The translations under genes and the position numbers were made by a program. The notes under the pieces are model-generated. The model saw only the letters and a program-made list of their open reading frames with translations, did not search any database and had not been told where the DNA came from. From Lewinellaceae bacterium (GTDB lineage Bacteria > Bacteroidota > Bacteroidia > Chitinophagales > Saprospiraceae), in NCBI GenBank assembly GCA_020636195.1, contig JACJYH010000002.1, forward strand, positions 434,001 to 498,000: 64,000 bases of DNA. Reading direction: 5' to 3'. Positions 9,341-18,863 of this stretch are shown one piece after another; within the stretch, counting starts at the first letter, position 1; each line of letters opens with the position of its first letter.

Positions 9341-9382
9341 AATAATGAGGCTGTTTTTAAAGATAGCCTCATTATTTTTTTT
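9341..9382 (+). terminator. Rho-independent terminator
   Basis: A perfect 12-bp stem (9341-9352 with 9365-9376) is followed by a run of eight T residues counting the stem end. It lies 20 bp after the barrel-protein stop. Confidence 0.88.
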
Positions 9383-9889
9383 GTTCAAATATAGGTTAAA
9401 AATAAGGAATTTGCAATTATTGTATATTTTTTGAAACATTTCTATTTGCTAGGAGTGGTTCCCAAATAGATGAGCAAGTTTTACACAAGATACAAATTGA
9501 ATTTTTACTTCATTTTTAGATCTATATGTATTTGTTCTTCACAAAATAAATATATGTCTATAATTTGTGGTAAATTGAATTGTTAACATCACTAAGCCAA
9601 ATTCTTCAAACATGTTTTAGATTTTTAACACCATTCTTAGTGACAAAATGAATTAAAAAAAATAATTTATTACCTATACGCTAGTGGATGTGGAAAAATT
9701 TGAAATTAATTAAAATGGTAAAAAATTCCTAAAGTTGATTTTAAGCTATAAAAGACTAAGGGACCAAATATCTTAAAGGATAAAAAAGTTACTAAGATCC
9801 TCATATCCATAGAAAAATTACGGAGTTTGTTTAATTTTTTGCTTAAAACTATGTTACTTACTATATCGTCTTATTATCCAAAATATTCT
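9383..9889. other. Non-coding AT-rich stretch
   Basis: About 500 bp between a terminator and the riboswitch promoter. I see no credible ORF, no strong hairpin and no repeat in it, only AT-rich sequence with stops in all frames. Confidence 0.5.
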
Positions 9890-9897
9890 TACCTTTG
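9890..9897 (+). promoter_or_regulatory. Promoter -7 box for the TPP riboswitch transcript
   Basis: TACCTTTG matches TAnnTTTG and lies just ahead of the riboswitch aptamer. No clear -33 TTTG is visible at the right distance. Confidence 0.6.
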
Positions 9898-9903
9898 CAC
9901 CGT

Positions 9904-9990
9904 CCATTTGGGGTGCTTTCGCTTGCGCGACGGCTGAGAACATACCCGTTGAACCTGCTCAGATAATGCTGAGAAGGGATGATTTAGGTC
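9904..9990 (+). promoter_or_regulatory. TPP (thiamin pyrophosphate) riboswitch, THI element
   Basis: The conserved blocks of the TPP aptamer are present in order: GGGGTGC (about 9909-9916), CTGAGA (about 9934-9939), ACCCGTTGAACCTG (about 9944-9957), GATAATGC and AGGGA (about 9962-9980). It lies in the leader of the TonB-dependent receptor gene starting at 10039. The GTCCA at 9902 could pair with TGGAC at 10008 next to a T-run, which may be part of the expression platform; that pairing is only a suggestion. The family switches genes off when TPP is plentiful. Confidence 0.93.
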
Positions 9991-10038
9991 TTCTTTATTT
10001 CCTCTTTTGGACATTTTTTCAATTGTAATCTTGATCAA

Positions 10039-12474
10039 ATGTCTAAGTTATTCAGCACCTGTATTTTATTATTTCTTTCAATACCAATATTGTTTGGACA
10101 ATCCACTTTGCATGGCAAGGTCACAGACTTAGCCAACGAACCAATACCTTATGTGACAATATTTACACTAGAAGATTCCTTAAATGTGGTAGAATGCGAT
10201 GCAGATGGATTTTTCACTTTACATTGCAATGCAACCATGCCGATTCATGTGGTTGCTCAAATTCTAGGATATGAGAGAAAAGTTACTGTTGTCAGAAATG
10301 AAAGGGAGTTTTTATCTATCAATTTGAACCCTTCGAACGTGCATCTAACCGAAATAGAAATCTCTGCAAATAGGGTTTCAGCAGGTGGGCCATTTACCAA
10401 ATCTGATTTAAATCGTCAGGATATTGCATCAAAAAATGTTGGTGTTGATATGCCATTTGTCCTTGAGAACACTCCTTCCATGACCGTTGCCAGCGATGGC
10501 GGTACCGGAATAGGATATACATCAATGCGAATGCGCGGTTCGGACCAAACTCGTATCAATGTCACTATCAACGGTGCACCGCTCAACGAACCTGAATCAC
10601 ATACAGTCTATTGGGTTGATCTACCCGATTTGGCTTCCAGTACTACTTCTATTCAAATTCAGCGTGGAATTGGCCCATCAACAAACGGTCCCGGAGCACT
10701 TGGTGGTACCATCGCAATCGACCTAAATGATCGAGTAGAGTCGGGGATCAAGTCAGTGGTTACATTGGGATCTTTTGGCACAAAGAGAGTGACTTTGCAA
10801 GGAGCTACCGGACTGCTATACGAAAAACTTAGTATGCAAGGAAGGGTGAGTTGGATCAATTCTGATGGTTATCTAGATAGAGCTTGGTCAAAATTGATTT
10901 CCGGAAATCTATCTTCTTCCTATATTTGGAATAAGTCTTCATTACAATTTAATTGGTTAGGAGGTCAAGAAAAGACATATCAAGCTTGGTGGGGAGTTCC
11001 GGAGAGTAGAGTGAAAAATGATATTGCTCAACTAACCACACATTACTACAATAATCTTGGAAGCATTTATAAGACTTCTTTAGATTCGGTCAATTTGTTT
11101 TCAAGTGATAGGAGGTACAACTATTATACATATCCAAATCAAATTGACCATTATACACAGCATCATGTGCAGGTGATATATAACTTTGCTCCAAGTATCA
11201 AACAAGCAGTAAAATGGCTAACCTACTATAGGAGAGGAGCCGGATTCTATGAGCAATTAGAATATCAACAAGATGGCGTGGAATATGTGAATTTATTTGA
11301 TGGAATTCAGGACATCGTGAGGAGACGCTGGCTGACAAATGATCTTTTTGGGACATCCTTGAATTATGCCAGTAATCTGAGCAAGGATGCTAAAATCGAA
11401 TTGGGGATTCATGGCAACCATTACATAGGGCATCACTTTGGTAGGGTAGTGCAGGTGGGAGATCAATTGTTAAATGAGCAAATCAGCAAAACAAATTATT
11501 ATCTGAGTAACGGTGAAAAATCGGATATTTCTGCATTTGGCAGGGCAGAGAAAAAGTATAAATCAATCAGTCTTACCGCTGATATACAGTGGCGATATGT
11601 AAATTATTTTATTGATGGTAACGACCAAGATTTTCCTGTATTAAATGAACATTATTCCCATCATTTTTTCAATCCCAAATTCGGAGTTTCATACGCTATA
11701 GATGAAGGATCAGGTTTGTATGCTTCAGTCGCGAAGTCATCAAAGGAACCTTCTAGAAGCGATTTGATTGACAGTCCTTCGCTTTTGAAACCTAAGCACG
11801 AGACTCTCATAGATTTTGAAACAGGGTACCATAAAAAAAGCAAACATCTCTTTTTTCAGACTAACTTTTATGGGATGTATTATAAGGATCAGCTCGTCTT
11901 AACAGGCGCGCTGAACGATGTCGGCACACCATTGCGGCAAAACGTGGATAAAAGCTACAGAATTGGACTGGAGACAAGCGCAAATTATAGGGCATCCAAT
12001 ATACTGTCGATATTTGGTAATCTTACTGTAAGTAGTAATAAAGTTATTGACTTTCAAGAAATTATCTACGATTATACTAATGGATTTGATGTCTTGACCA
12101 TTGACCATCATAATACAGATATTGCCTTTTCGCCGGATATTATTGCTATGTTGGGATGTAAAATTAAGCCAATAAAACACATAGAATTGGACTGGAATGT
12201 CTCTTATGTTGGTAGGCAGTTTTTAGATAATACATCTCAAAAGTATCGGTCAATCTCTCCGTATTCTTTCCAAAACGTTTCAATGCAATGGAATCCAAAT
12301 GTAAAATCCACCAAGAAATGCACCTTGGGCATTTCAATTCGCAATATTTTCAACTCCTTGTACAGCGCCAACGGATATACCTACTCATACAAATATGGAG
12401 ACGTCATCACTGAAAATTTCCTATATCCTCAGGCTGGTCGTCATGGTTACCTTACATTGATGGTAGAAATGTAA
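10039..12474 (+). CDS. TonB-dependent receptor, predicted thiamin (or precursor) uptake
   Basis: An 811-residue outer-membrane receptor. It has a signal peptide (1-20, ending FGQ), then a carboxypeptidase-D regulatory-like beta-sandwich (~22-105) typical of Bacteroidota receptors. The plug domain covers ~125-235 (the segments SMRMRGSDQTRINVTINGAP and GPGALGGTI fit), followed by a 22-strand-type barrel to the C-terminus. The TPP riboswitch in its leader is the basis for the substrate call. Thiamin-regulated TonB receptors are described in Bacteroidota (the omr1 type), usually with inner-membrane PnuT-like transporters, which are not next to it here. The next gene converges, with stops only 7 bp apart. 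Confidence 0.87.
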   Translation: MSKLFSTCILLFLSIPILFGQSTLHGKVTDLANEPIPYVTIFTLEDSLNVVECDADGFFTLHCNATMPIHVVAQILGYERKVTVVRNEREFLSINLNPSNVHLTEIEISANRVSAGGPFTKSDLNRQDIASKNVGVDMPFVLENTPSMTVASDGGTGIGYTSMRMRGSDQTRINVTINGAPLNEPESHTVYWVDLPDLASSTTSIQIQRGIGPSTNGPGALGGTIAIDLNDRVESGIKSVVTLGSFGTKRVTLQGATGLLYEKLSMQGRVSWINSDGYLDRAWSKLISGNLSSSYIWNKSSLQFNWLGGQEKTYQAWWGVPESRVKNDIAQLTTHYYNNLGSIYKTSLDSVNLFSSDRRYNYYTYPNQIDHYTQHHVQVIYNFAPSIKQAVKWLTYYRRGAGFYEQLEYQQDGVEYVNLFDGIQDIVRRRWLTNDLFGTSLNYASNLSKDAKIELGIHGNHYIGHHFGRVVQVGDQLLNEQISKTNYYLSNGEKSDISAFGRAEKKYKSISLTADIQWRYVNYFIDGNDQDFPVLNEHYSHHFFNPKFGVSYAIDEGSGLYASVAKSSKEPSRSDLIDSPSLLKPKHETLIDFETGYHKKSKHLFFQTNFYGMYYKDQLVLTGALNDVGTPLRQNVDKSYRIGLETSANYRASNILSIFGNLTVSSNKVIDFQEIIYDYTNGFDVLTIDHHNTDIAFSPDIIAMLGCKIKPIKHIELDWNVSYVGRQFLDNTSQKYRSISPYSFQNVSMQWNPNVKSTKKCTLGISIRNIFNSLYSANGYTYSYKYGDVITENFLYPQAGRHGYLTLMVEM

Positions 12475-12481
12475 ATGTTAG

Positions 12482-14371
12482 TTATGGTTTTCGTACAATG
12501 AATACGGGTATTTTTACAGTGTGGCGCACTGCTTCTACAGTTGTACCAAAAATCATATCCTTAAGGAAATGGTGACCGTGGGCCCCAAGCACTAATAGAT
12601 TGGCATTGTATTTATCCACCACTTCAGGTATGGCTTTTTTTGGATTTCCATAGCCTAAATGTGTTTTGACCTTATATCCTTTATTTTTCAGTTCTTGAGC
12701 ATAAAATTCCATGCGGTGCTCATCATCTGCAGTTTCCTTATCCTTGATGTCTTCACCCAATACCATTGCACCTGCCGACTCAACTATGTGTATGAGAATA
12801 TATTCAGCAGACGTGCCGCCAATGGAAACGGCATATTCCATGGTATCCTCGTCAACATCAGAGTAATCTACTGCCAATGCAATGGTATTAAATTCCTTTT
12901 TTTCAAAAGCAGGAAAAATGTTCATTGCCGCATGTGTTGAAATTTTCGGTTCACGCAGTCTATTTTTAATGAATGGTACCAATGTCACATATATCAATAA
13001 ATAAGCCGCTGCTAAAGCAATCGGTACTGCTGTTGCCCAAATATAGTTGGGGTTATCTGCTTCTTTAAGCCATGTGGATATTTCATCTACAACAAGTTTG
13101 GCATTCAAAGAAACTATAATCAATGCACATATCCAAGCCAACACTCTCAACCAAGTTGGAATGGCTAACTTGCCCATCCTCTGTCGGTCACTTGTAAAAT
13201 GGATTAAGGGAATGATAGCAAAACCGAGTTGTAAACTCAGGATTACCTGACTTAAGATGAGCATTTTCCCTGTTACTTCTTCGCCCAAAAGAACAATGGC
13301 AATCACCGCAGGTAGAATGGCAATTGATCGTGTAAGAAGCCTGCGAATCCACGGTTGTATTCTCAAATTGAGATATCCTTCCATCACAATTTGCCCGGCC
13401 AATGTTCCAGTGATGGTAGAACTTTGTCCTGCCGCTATAAGTGCAACTGCAAAGAGAATAGGTGCCCATGTAGTACCAAGAAGAGGTTCTAAAAATTTGT
13501 GGGCATCTTGAATTTCTGCAACATCATACATACCTGCCCTGTAAAAAGTGGAGGCTGCTAGAACCAAAATTCCTGCATTGACCAAGAATGCCATATTTAG
13601 TGCAACGGCTGAATCAATAAAATTGAATTTCAATGCATTTTTGGTATCTTCCATGTTGTTCGTAAACTTCCTGGATTGAACTAAGGAAGAGTGAAGGTAT
13701 AAGTTATGAGGCATGACAGTTGCGCCTATGATCCCGATAGCGATGTAAAGTGCAGTTTGATCAGGAATCGTCGGTACAAATCCTTTGGCCAGTTCACCCA
13801 TATTGGGTTGAGCAATCAAAATCTCTATGAAGAAAGCAATGCCTATAATGGCGACAAGCGCCAAAATAAATGCTTCCATAATTCTCATGCCTCTCTGAAT
13901 TAGAAACATCAATATAAATGTATCCACAAAAGTTAATAGAACTCCATACAACAGTGGGATATGAAATAACAACTGCAGTCCAATCGCCATACCCAATACT
14001 TCAGCTAAATCCGTGGCAGCTATTGCAATCTCCGCTAAAATATACAAGGCAATATTTACAGGTGTACTATAGGTTTCCTTTGAAGCTTGTGCTAAATCTC
14101 TGCCGCTGACGATACCCAATCGACTGCTCAAACTCTGTAATAACAAAGCCATCAAATTTGACATCAGAAGCACCCAAATCAATGCATAGCCATATCGACT
14201 TCCGCCGGCAATATCCGTAGCCCAGTTGCCCGGATCCATATATCCCACACTCACCAAATATGCAGGCCCCATGAAAGCAAAAAGCTTCCTGAAAAACCCT
14301 TTCTTTTGTGTGGTGTCTATGGAAGCATGCACTTCCTCCAATGACTTTCCAAACTCATTTTTTCGCTCCAT
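12482..14371 (-). CDS. mntH: Nramp family divalent metal (Mn/Fe) transporter with C-terminal UspA domain
   Basis: A 629-residue fusion. Residues ~25-450 are an Nramp proton-coupled metal transporter with about 11-12 membrane helices. The ion-binding DPGN is in MDPGNWATD on helix 1 and MPHNLYLHS lies on helix 6. Residues ~490-629 are a universal stress protein domain ending in the ATP-binding pattern G-x2-G-x9-G-T (GAHG...GTT). MntH proteins without the tail are ~410-450 residues. The UspA domain presumably faces the cytoplasm and may sense nucleotide or stress state to tune transport; that is inference. Mn2+ is the most likely substrate, Fe2+ is possible. A long upstream region with a perfect inverted repeat may hold its operator. 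Confidence 0.9.
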   Translation of the reverse strand: MERKNEFGKSLEEVHASIDTTQKKGFFRKLFAFMGPAYLVSVGYMDPGNWATDIAGGSRYGYALIWVLLMSNLMALLLQSLSSRLGIVSGRDLAQASKETYSTPVNIALYILAEIAIAATDLAEVLGMAIGLQLLFHIPLLYGVLLTFVDTFILMFLIQRGMRIMEAFILALVAIIGIAFFIEILIAQPNMGELAKGFVPTIPDQTALYIAIGIIGATVMPHNLYLHSSLVQSRKFTNNMEDTKNALKFNFIDSAVALNMAFLVNAGILVLAASTFYRAGMYDVAEIQDAHKFLEPLLGTTWAPILFAVALIAAGQSSTITGTLAGQIVMEGYLNLRIQPWIRRLLTRSIAILPAVIAIVLLGEEVTGKMLILSQVILSLQLGFAIIPLIHFTSDRQRMGKLAIPTWLRVLAWICALIIVSLNAKLVVDEISTWLKEADNPNYIWATAVPIALAAAYLLIYVTLVPFIKNRLREPKISTHAAMNIFPAFEKKEFNTIALAVDYSDVDEDTMEYAVSIGGTSAEYILIHIVESAGAMVLGEDIKDKETADDEHRMEFYAQELKNKGYKVKTHLGYGNPKKAIPEVVDKYNANLLVLGAHGHHFLKDMIFGTTVEAVRHTVKIPVFIVRKP

Positions 14372-14784
14372 ACATGAAGAACTCCTGAATGATTACATCG
14401 CGGCGAAGATAGTTAATTTTCTCCCAATGATGATGATCACTTTTTTACAGTCTTTGATAGCTGTTAAACTTAATTGTCAATCAAAAATATACTTTATGAC
14501 ATTTAAAATTAAGATAATCAATTTTAAATAAATATAAAAATAATATATATAAATTTTATTTAGATTTAAAAATATCCTATAATCTAAACATATTTGTCTT
14601 TAAAATTCAATGTTAAATCCACTGTTAGTGTATTTTTTATTATAAAGGCGCGCTAGTAAAGTAATGTACATCAAAGTACTTGTATGTCATGTATCATTGG
14701 AAATGAGAAAAATTTACCATCCATTTTTTTGTTGGTTACCTTGCATGATTAAAACTAAATTGATGTCTTCAGCTAGTAAAAACA
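14372..14784. other. Divergent intergenic region between mntH and a DUF1304 gene
   Basis: About 410 bp without a credible ORF. It contains the inverted repeat at 14501-14529. A weak minus-strand -7-like box (TATCTTCG, 14411-14404) lies 33 bp ahead of mntH. Confidence 0.4.
14501..14529. repeat. Perfect inverted repeat, 10-bp arms, candidate operator
   Basis: ATTTAAAATT at 14501-14510 and its exact complement at 14520-14529 are separated by 9 bp, about 130 bp upstream of the Nramp gene start. The centre-to-centre spacing is near two helical turns, as for a dimeric regulator. The arms contain only A and T, so chance occurrence in this AT-rich spacer is a real alternative. Confidence 0.35.
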
Positions 14785-14816
14785 TTTGGAAAATTAAGTA
14801 CAAAATGATACTTTTA
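14785..14816 (+). promoter_or_regulatory. Probable promoter (-33 TTTG, -7 TACTTTTA)
   Basis: TTTG at 14785-14788 and a one-mismatch -7 box at 14809-14816 have a 20-nt spacer, 24 bp before the DUF1304 gene. Confidence 0.4.
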
Positions 14817-14839
14817 CGAGGTATAAAATCTTTTCAAAG

Positions 14840-15205
14840 ATGACTATTTTGATTCAAATTTTAGTGGCTATTATCGCCATTGAACATCTTTATTTTATGT
14901 ATTTTGAAATGTTTGCTTGGGAAACCATAGGTATGAGAACATTTAAAACCTTACCCAAAAATCTATTTTCACCTACAAAAGGTCTTGCTGCAAATCAGGG
15001 ACTGTACAATGGCTTTCTGGCTGCCGGATTGATTTGGACCTTTTTTATTTCAGATTTGGATTGGCAGAAAAACATCAGTATTTTCTTTTTATCCTGCATA
15101 TGTATTGCGGGCATCTACGGAGGATATTCCGCTTCAAAAAAGATTTTTTACGTCCAAGCTCTTCCAGCAATCATTGCATTAATTGGTGTGTTGATGGTGC
15201 ATTAG
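14840..15205 (+). CDS. DUF1304 family membrane protein
   Basis: A 121-residue protein with four hydrophobic segments (about 3-22, 50-70, 76-96 and 102-119). The HLYFMYFEMFAW segment after helix 1 and the AANQGLYNGFLAAGL segment before helix 2 are characteristic of DUF1304. The family's function is unknown. It is a single gene with its own likely promoter; the next gene starts about 160 bp further on. Confidence 0.8.
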   Translation: MTILIQILVAIIAIEHLYFMYFEMFAWETIGMRTFKTLPKNLFSPTKGLAANQGLYNGFLAAGLIWTFFISDLDWQKNISIFFLSCICIAGIYGGYSASKKIFYVQALPAIIALIGVLMVH

Positions 15206-15369
15206 CTTGATTTTTTCAGATGTCACATTGCAAATTAAATCAACAAATTTTTCCATAGAAAACAGGAAGTTCACCCAATGATTCTAACTCTGAACTTTTA
15301 TGTAGGCTTTTGAATTTATGTAACAAAAATCTTATTTTTTCGTTTGAAAAGATATTAGCAATTATACAC

Positions 15370-15861
15370 ATGCGATATTTCCTCATTTTTAGCTTTTGTT
15401 TGTTTTTTATCACTGTCAATTATGGGCAAAACAAATCAGAAATTGACAGTTCATACCAAGCAAATATTTCAAAATCAAAACTTTATGGAATCTATATTCC
15501 TAGAGACCTAGATGACGCTTTACAAATAATTGATAAAAACACTACCGATGATGGTCGCGCTTCTTTGCGTACCATTGATGAAGAAACTATGGCTAAAAAA
15601 CTGTATTTTGGCCTTGGAAGATGGATGGAATACCAATGGAATTTTGTGGAAGGTTCGCGATTTTCTCATTATTTGAGAGAAAAAGGATTGAAATATACGG
15701 AAGATATGGTGAGATTTATGCTGATCACGTATCATCGACACAATATCAAGGCACCCTTGGATACTGAAAATCTTATTCTTCAATTAGTTGCTGAAAGAGA
15801 ATCTAAGATCAAGGCAGAAGAAAACATCATTTCTACCAAGATCGTGAAAAAAGGAGAATAA
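15370..15861 (+). CDS. Secreted DUF6794-like protein
   Basis: Starting at ATG 15370, the 163-residue product has a signal peptide of ~20 residues ending NYGQ; the frame is open back to 15310 but the extra residues would spoil the signal. The core (~residues 38-135) contains YIPRDLDDAL, FGLGRWMEYQWN, SRFSHYL and ITYHRHN, the pattern I associate with DUF6794 of Bacteroidota. That family has no known function. The mature protein is probably periplasmic or surface-exposed. It ends near a bidirectional terminator shared with pnp. Confidence 0.7.
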   Translation: MRYFLIFSFCLFFITVNYGQNKSEIDSSYQANISKSKLYGIYIPRDLDDALQIIDKNTTDDGRASLRTIDEETMAKKLYFGLGRWMEYQWNFVEGSRFSHYLREKGLKYTEDMVRFMLITYHRHNIKAPLDTENLILQLVAERESKIKAEENIISTKIVKKGE

Positions 15862-15901
15862 ATTCTGCTCTTGTTTCTATTCACGTTATAATGGTATAAT
15901 A

Positions 15902-15939
15902 AAAAAAGTCAAGAAATTGTTACACCGCTTGACTTTTTT
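15902..15939. terminator. Bidirectional Rho-independent terminator
   Basis: AAAAAAGTCAAG (15902-15913) pairs with CTTGACTTTTTT (15928-15939). A-run and T-run flank a 12-bp stem, so it can stop transcription from both the DUF6794 gene and the converging pnp. Confidence 0.85.
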
Positions 15940-15964
15940 AGATTATTGATTTTAAGCTTAACTT

Positions 15965-18103
15965 CTATTCTTTGGGTTTGTCTTCCTTTGGCAACAATGC
16001 CTTCCTTGATAGACGCATCTTTCCTGTTTTCGGATCAGTACCGATGATTTTTACTTGTACTTTGTCGCCTACCTTCAAGACACTGCCCACGTCTTCTATT
16101 CGTTTGTGGTCTAACTCAGAAACGTGAAGCAAACCACTTTGACCAAAGAACTTAACAAACGCTCCATATGGCATGATGGACTCCACTTCTGCGTCATAGA
16201 TATCTCCAACTTGCGGTGTGAATGCAATTCTAGAGATGGCTTCTTTCGCACCTTTTAATCCTTCAGCATCAGTAGAAGCTATGGTCACAATACCTTTATC
16301 TCCAACTTCTTCAATATTGATAATTGTACCCGTTTTTGCTTGGATTTCCTGAATAATTTTTCCACCAGGTCCTATCACAGCACCAATGAAACTCTTGTCG
16401 ATGGTCATTTCAACCATTCGAGGTGAATGTGGTTTAAGGTCATCATTAGAATGGCCTATGACTTTATTCATCTCGCCGAGTATGTGTAACCTGCCTTCCT
16501 TAGCTTGCATCAGGGCTTGCTCCAATTTCTCATATGGAAGCCCATCAATTTTAATGTCCATTTGGCATCCTACAATGCCGTTTTTCGTTCCTGTTACCTT
16601 GAAATCCATATCTCCAAGTGCATCTTCGTCCCCAAGAATATCAGTCAAGATGGCTGTTCTGCCTTCTTCAGCGATCATACCCATGGCTATGCCCGATACC
16701 GCTTCTCTGATCTTGATACCACCATCCATCAAAGCGAGGGAACCTGCGCATACAGTAGCCATTGATGAGCTACCATTTGACTCTAGAATATCAGATACCA
16801 ATCGAATGGTATAAGGCACTTCCGGCATAACTTTTTTAATAGACCTTGCAGCCAAGTTGGCATGGCCAATCTCTCTTCTTCCCGGTCCACGGTTTGGTTT
16901 GACTTCTCCAACTGAAAGTCCCGGGAAATTATAATGCAAAATGAATTTTTCGTATGATAGGTCAAGTGCATTGTCCACCATCAATTGGTCCAACTTTGTA
17001 CCTAGTGTAAGTGAAGTCAGTGATTGTGTTTCACCGCGATTAAAAATGGAACTTCCGTGCGCTGAAGGTAGGTAATCCACCTCGCACCATATAGGTCTAA
17101 CTTCAGTCAAGGTTCTTCCATCCAACCTTTTGCCGGTGTCCAGAACCATCTTCCGTACCACGTCTTTCTTCAATTTTTCGAAGTATGTGCTGATCTTTGA
17201 AGCATTTTCTGCTACGTATTCTTCGCCCATTTCTTCAGTCATTGAAGCGATCATTTGGGTTTCAATCTCCTTGAATCCCTTTTTTCTAGTATGTTTATCT
17301 ACATAGCTTGCTGAGACATTATAAATACCTTGTTTCGTCAATGCAGCAACCTTTTCCTTTAACTCCATATCGATGACTTCTTCTGCCATTTCTCTCTTGA
17401 CAGTGGCTTTTTCACCTACTTTTTGTGCAAGGTCAAGTTGTACCTGACACTGTACTTTGATAGCTTCGTGTGCAAATTTTATTGCTTCTATGAGCTCGTG
17501 TTCTTGACATTCGTTGGCTTCTCCTTCTACCATCATGACGTCCTTCATCGTAGCTGCAACGATCAAATCAATATCGGCTTTTGCCAGTTGTTCTCTTTCC
17601 GGATTGATGACATACTTACCTTCTATTTTACAAACTCTGACTTCAGATATAGGGCCATCCCATGGAATATCTGATACTGATAGGGCAGCGGAAGCAGCCA
17701 ATGCAGCATAGGCATCAGGCATATTTTTTTTATCGCCAGATATGAGGTTGATGATGATCTGTGTGTCGTTCAAAAAATTATCAGGAAATAATGGTCTGAC
17801 TGCTCTGTCCACCAATCTGGAAATCAATACTTCATAATCTGATAATTTCGCCTCGCGTCTGAAGAAGTTTCCTGGAATTTTGCCAGCTGAGGCAAATTTT
17901 TCTTGGTAATCAACGGATAATGGAAAAAATGATTGATCGGGTTTGGCTTCTGAAGCTGCAACAACGGTAGCCAATAGCATTGTGTTTTCCACTTTTACCA
18001 CAACAGAACCGTGTGCTTGAGTAGCTAATTTACCGGTTTCGATCGTGACATCTTTGCCATCCGGTAATTTGAATGAAACGCTTGTAGGAATAATGTTTCC
18101 CAT
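15965..18103 (-). CDS. pnp: Polyribonucleotide nucleotidyltransferase (PNPase)
   Basis: A 712-residue phosphorolytic 3'-5' exoribonuclease, full length for the family. It has two RNase PH-like core domains: the first ~10-225, the second ~320-545 with the segments FNRGETQ and GLSVGEVKPNRGPGRREIGH. A KH domain follows at ~555-615 (IGPGGKIIQEI) and an S1 RNA-binding domain at ~620-700 ending in RLSRKALLP. It works as a trimer in RNA decay. The leader from the predicted promoter at ~18265 is about 150 nt, long enough for the autoregulatory 5' structures known for pnp in other bacteria. rpsO lies upstream in the same direction, the common rpsO-pnp order, but with its own terminator between. Confidence 0.97.
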   Translation of the reverse strand: MGNIIPTSVSFKLPDGKDVTIETGKLATQAHGSVVVKVENTMLLATVVAASEAKPDQSFFPLSVDYQEKFASAGKIPGNFFRREAKLSDYEVLISRLVDRAVRPLFPDNFLNDTQIIINLISGDKKNMPDAYAALAASAALSVSDIPWDGPISEVRVCKIEGKYVINPEREQLAKADIDLIVAATMKDVMMVEGEANECQEHELIEAIKFAHEAIKVQCQVQLDLAQKVGEKATVKREMAEEVIDMELKEKVAALTKQGIYNVSASYVDKHTRKKGFKEIETQMIASMTEEMGEEYVAENASKISTYFEKLKKDVVRKMVLDTGKRLDGRTLTEVRPIWCEVDYLPSAHGSSIFNRGETQSLTSLTLGTKLDQLMVDNALDLSYEKFILHYNFPGLSVGEVKPNRGPGRREIGHANLAARSIKKVMPEVPYTIRLVSDILESNGSSSMATVCAGSLALMDGGIKIREAVSGIAMGMIAEEGRTAILTDILGDEDALGDMDFKVTGTKNGIVGCQMDIKIDGLPYEKLEQALMQAKEGRLHILGEMNKVIGHSNDDLKPHSPRMVEMTIDKSFIGAVIGPGGKIIQEIQAKTGTIINIEEVGDKGIVTIASTDAEGLKGAKEAISRIAFTPQVGDIYDAEVESIMPYGAFVKFFGQSGLLHVSELDHKRIEDVGSVLKVGDKVQVKIIGTDPKTGKMRLSRKALLPKEDKPKE

Positions 18104-18261
18104 ATAATTGAATTTAATTTTATTTAATTTGAATGTAATGATACACCATTGAATGGCATTTGATCACTCTAAGGTGAAGTAAAAAAAGGCTTCTTAAAAT
18201 GATCATCAAGAGTTGATGGCCGGAACATGCACTTTAATCAGCAATGTTTAAAATCTAACTG

Positions 18262-18269
18262 CAAATGTA
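18262..18269 (-). promoter_or_regulatory. -7 box TACATTTG for pnp
   Basis: On the minus strand TACATTTG matches TAnnTTTG, about 160 bp ahead of the pnp start. The 18104-18407 spacer otherwise holds only the rpsO terminator and AT-rich leader sequence. Confidence 0.5.
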
Positions 18270-18364
18270 TTAAAAAAAATTATATTTATAATCATATAAT
18301 ATCAATACTCCTTACAATTAAATTTTTTATTGATGTGTAGCTTATTGATTGTGGCCTGAAAAAA

Positions 18365-18392
18365 TGAAAAAGGGCGTTCAAAACTACGCCCT
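18365..18392 (-). terminator. Terminator of rpsO
   Basis: On the minus strand AGGGCGT pairs with ACGCCCT (18392-18386 with 18377-18371) over an 8-nt loop, followed by a T-rich tail. It lies 16 bp after the rpsO stop. Confidence 0.8.
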
Positions 18393-18407
18393 CCTTCTAG
18401 TTGGATT

Positions 18408-18683
18408 TTACTTTCTTATACCTAACTTCTCAATAAGATCTCTGTACTTCTGAATATCTCTATGCATGAGGTATTTCAAAAGTCTCTTACGCTTTCCTAC
18501 CAATGTAAGCATGGTTCTCTTGCAAGAATTGTCTTTTTTATTGGATTTCAAGTGTTCGGATAGAGATTTTATCCTGTAAGTAAATAGTGCAACTTGGGCT
18601 TCAATAGAACCCGTGTTTGCTGCATCACCACCGAATTCGGTGAAAATTTCTCTTTTTTTCTCGTCGCTTAAATACGTTGACAT
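18408..18683 (-). CDS. rpsO: 30S ribosomal protein S15
   Basis: A 91-residue protein of normal S15 length. It shows the family's conserved helices, with TGSIEAQVALFT near residue 25, LSEHLKSNKKD near 40 and LVGKRKRLLKYL near 65. It binds the central domain of 16S rRNA and is an early assembly protein of the small subunit. It is transcribed singly between a clear promoter and a terminator, upstream of pnp. Confidence 0.97.
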   Translation of the reverse strand: MSTYLSDEKKREIFTEFGGDAANTGSIEAQVALFTYRIKSLSEHLKSNKKDNSCKRTMLTLVGKRKRLLKYLMHRDIQKYRDLIEKLGIRK

Positions 18684-18739
18684 GTTTAAATTTAAAGGTT
18701 ACCAATGATACAAATTACGAGAATCTGTAAATAGCGGCG

Positions 18740-18772
18740 CAAAGGTAATAAAATTTCCTATTTGGGAGCCAA
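18740..18772 (-). promoter_or_regulatory. Promoter of rpsO (-7 TACCTTTG)
   Basis: The minus strand has TACCTTTG at 18747-18740 and a TTG at 18772-18770, with a 22-nt spacer, about 57 bp ahead of the rpsO start. Confidence 0.6.
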
Positions 18773-18863
18773 TAAATTGAAAAATAGTTTGATAACTTTA
18801 TAAGGTTCTAATGCTAACAAATTGAAATTAAATGCAAAACTGATTTTAAATTGGGCTATTACA

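Noticed and set aside
16386..16814. 142-residue ORF antisense to pnp
   Set aside because: Shadow of the highly conserved PNPase reading frame, with no recognisable motif.
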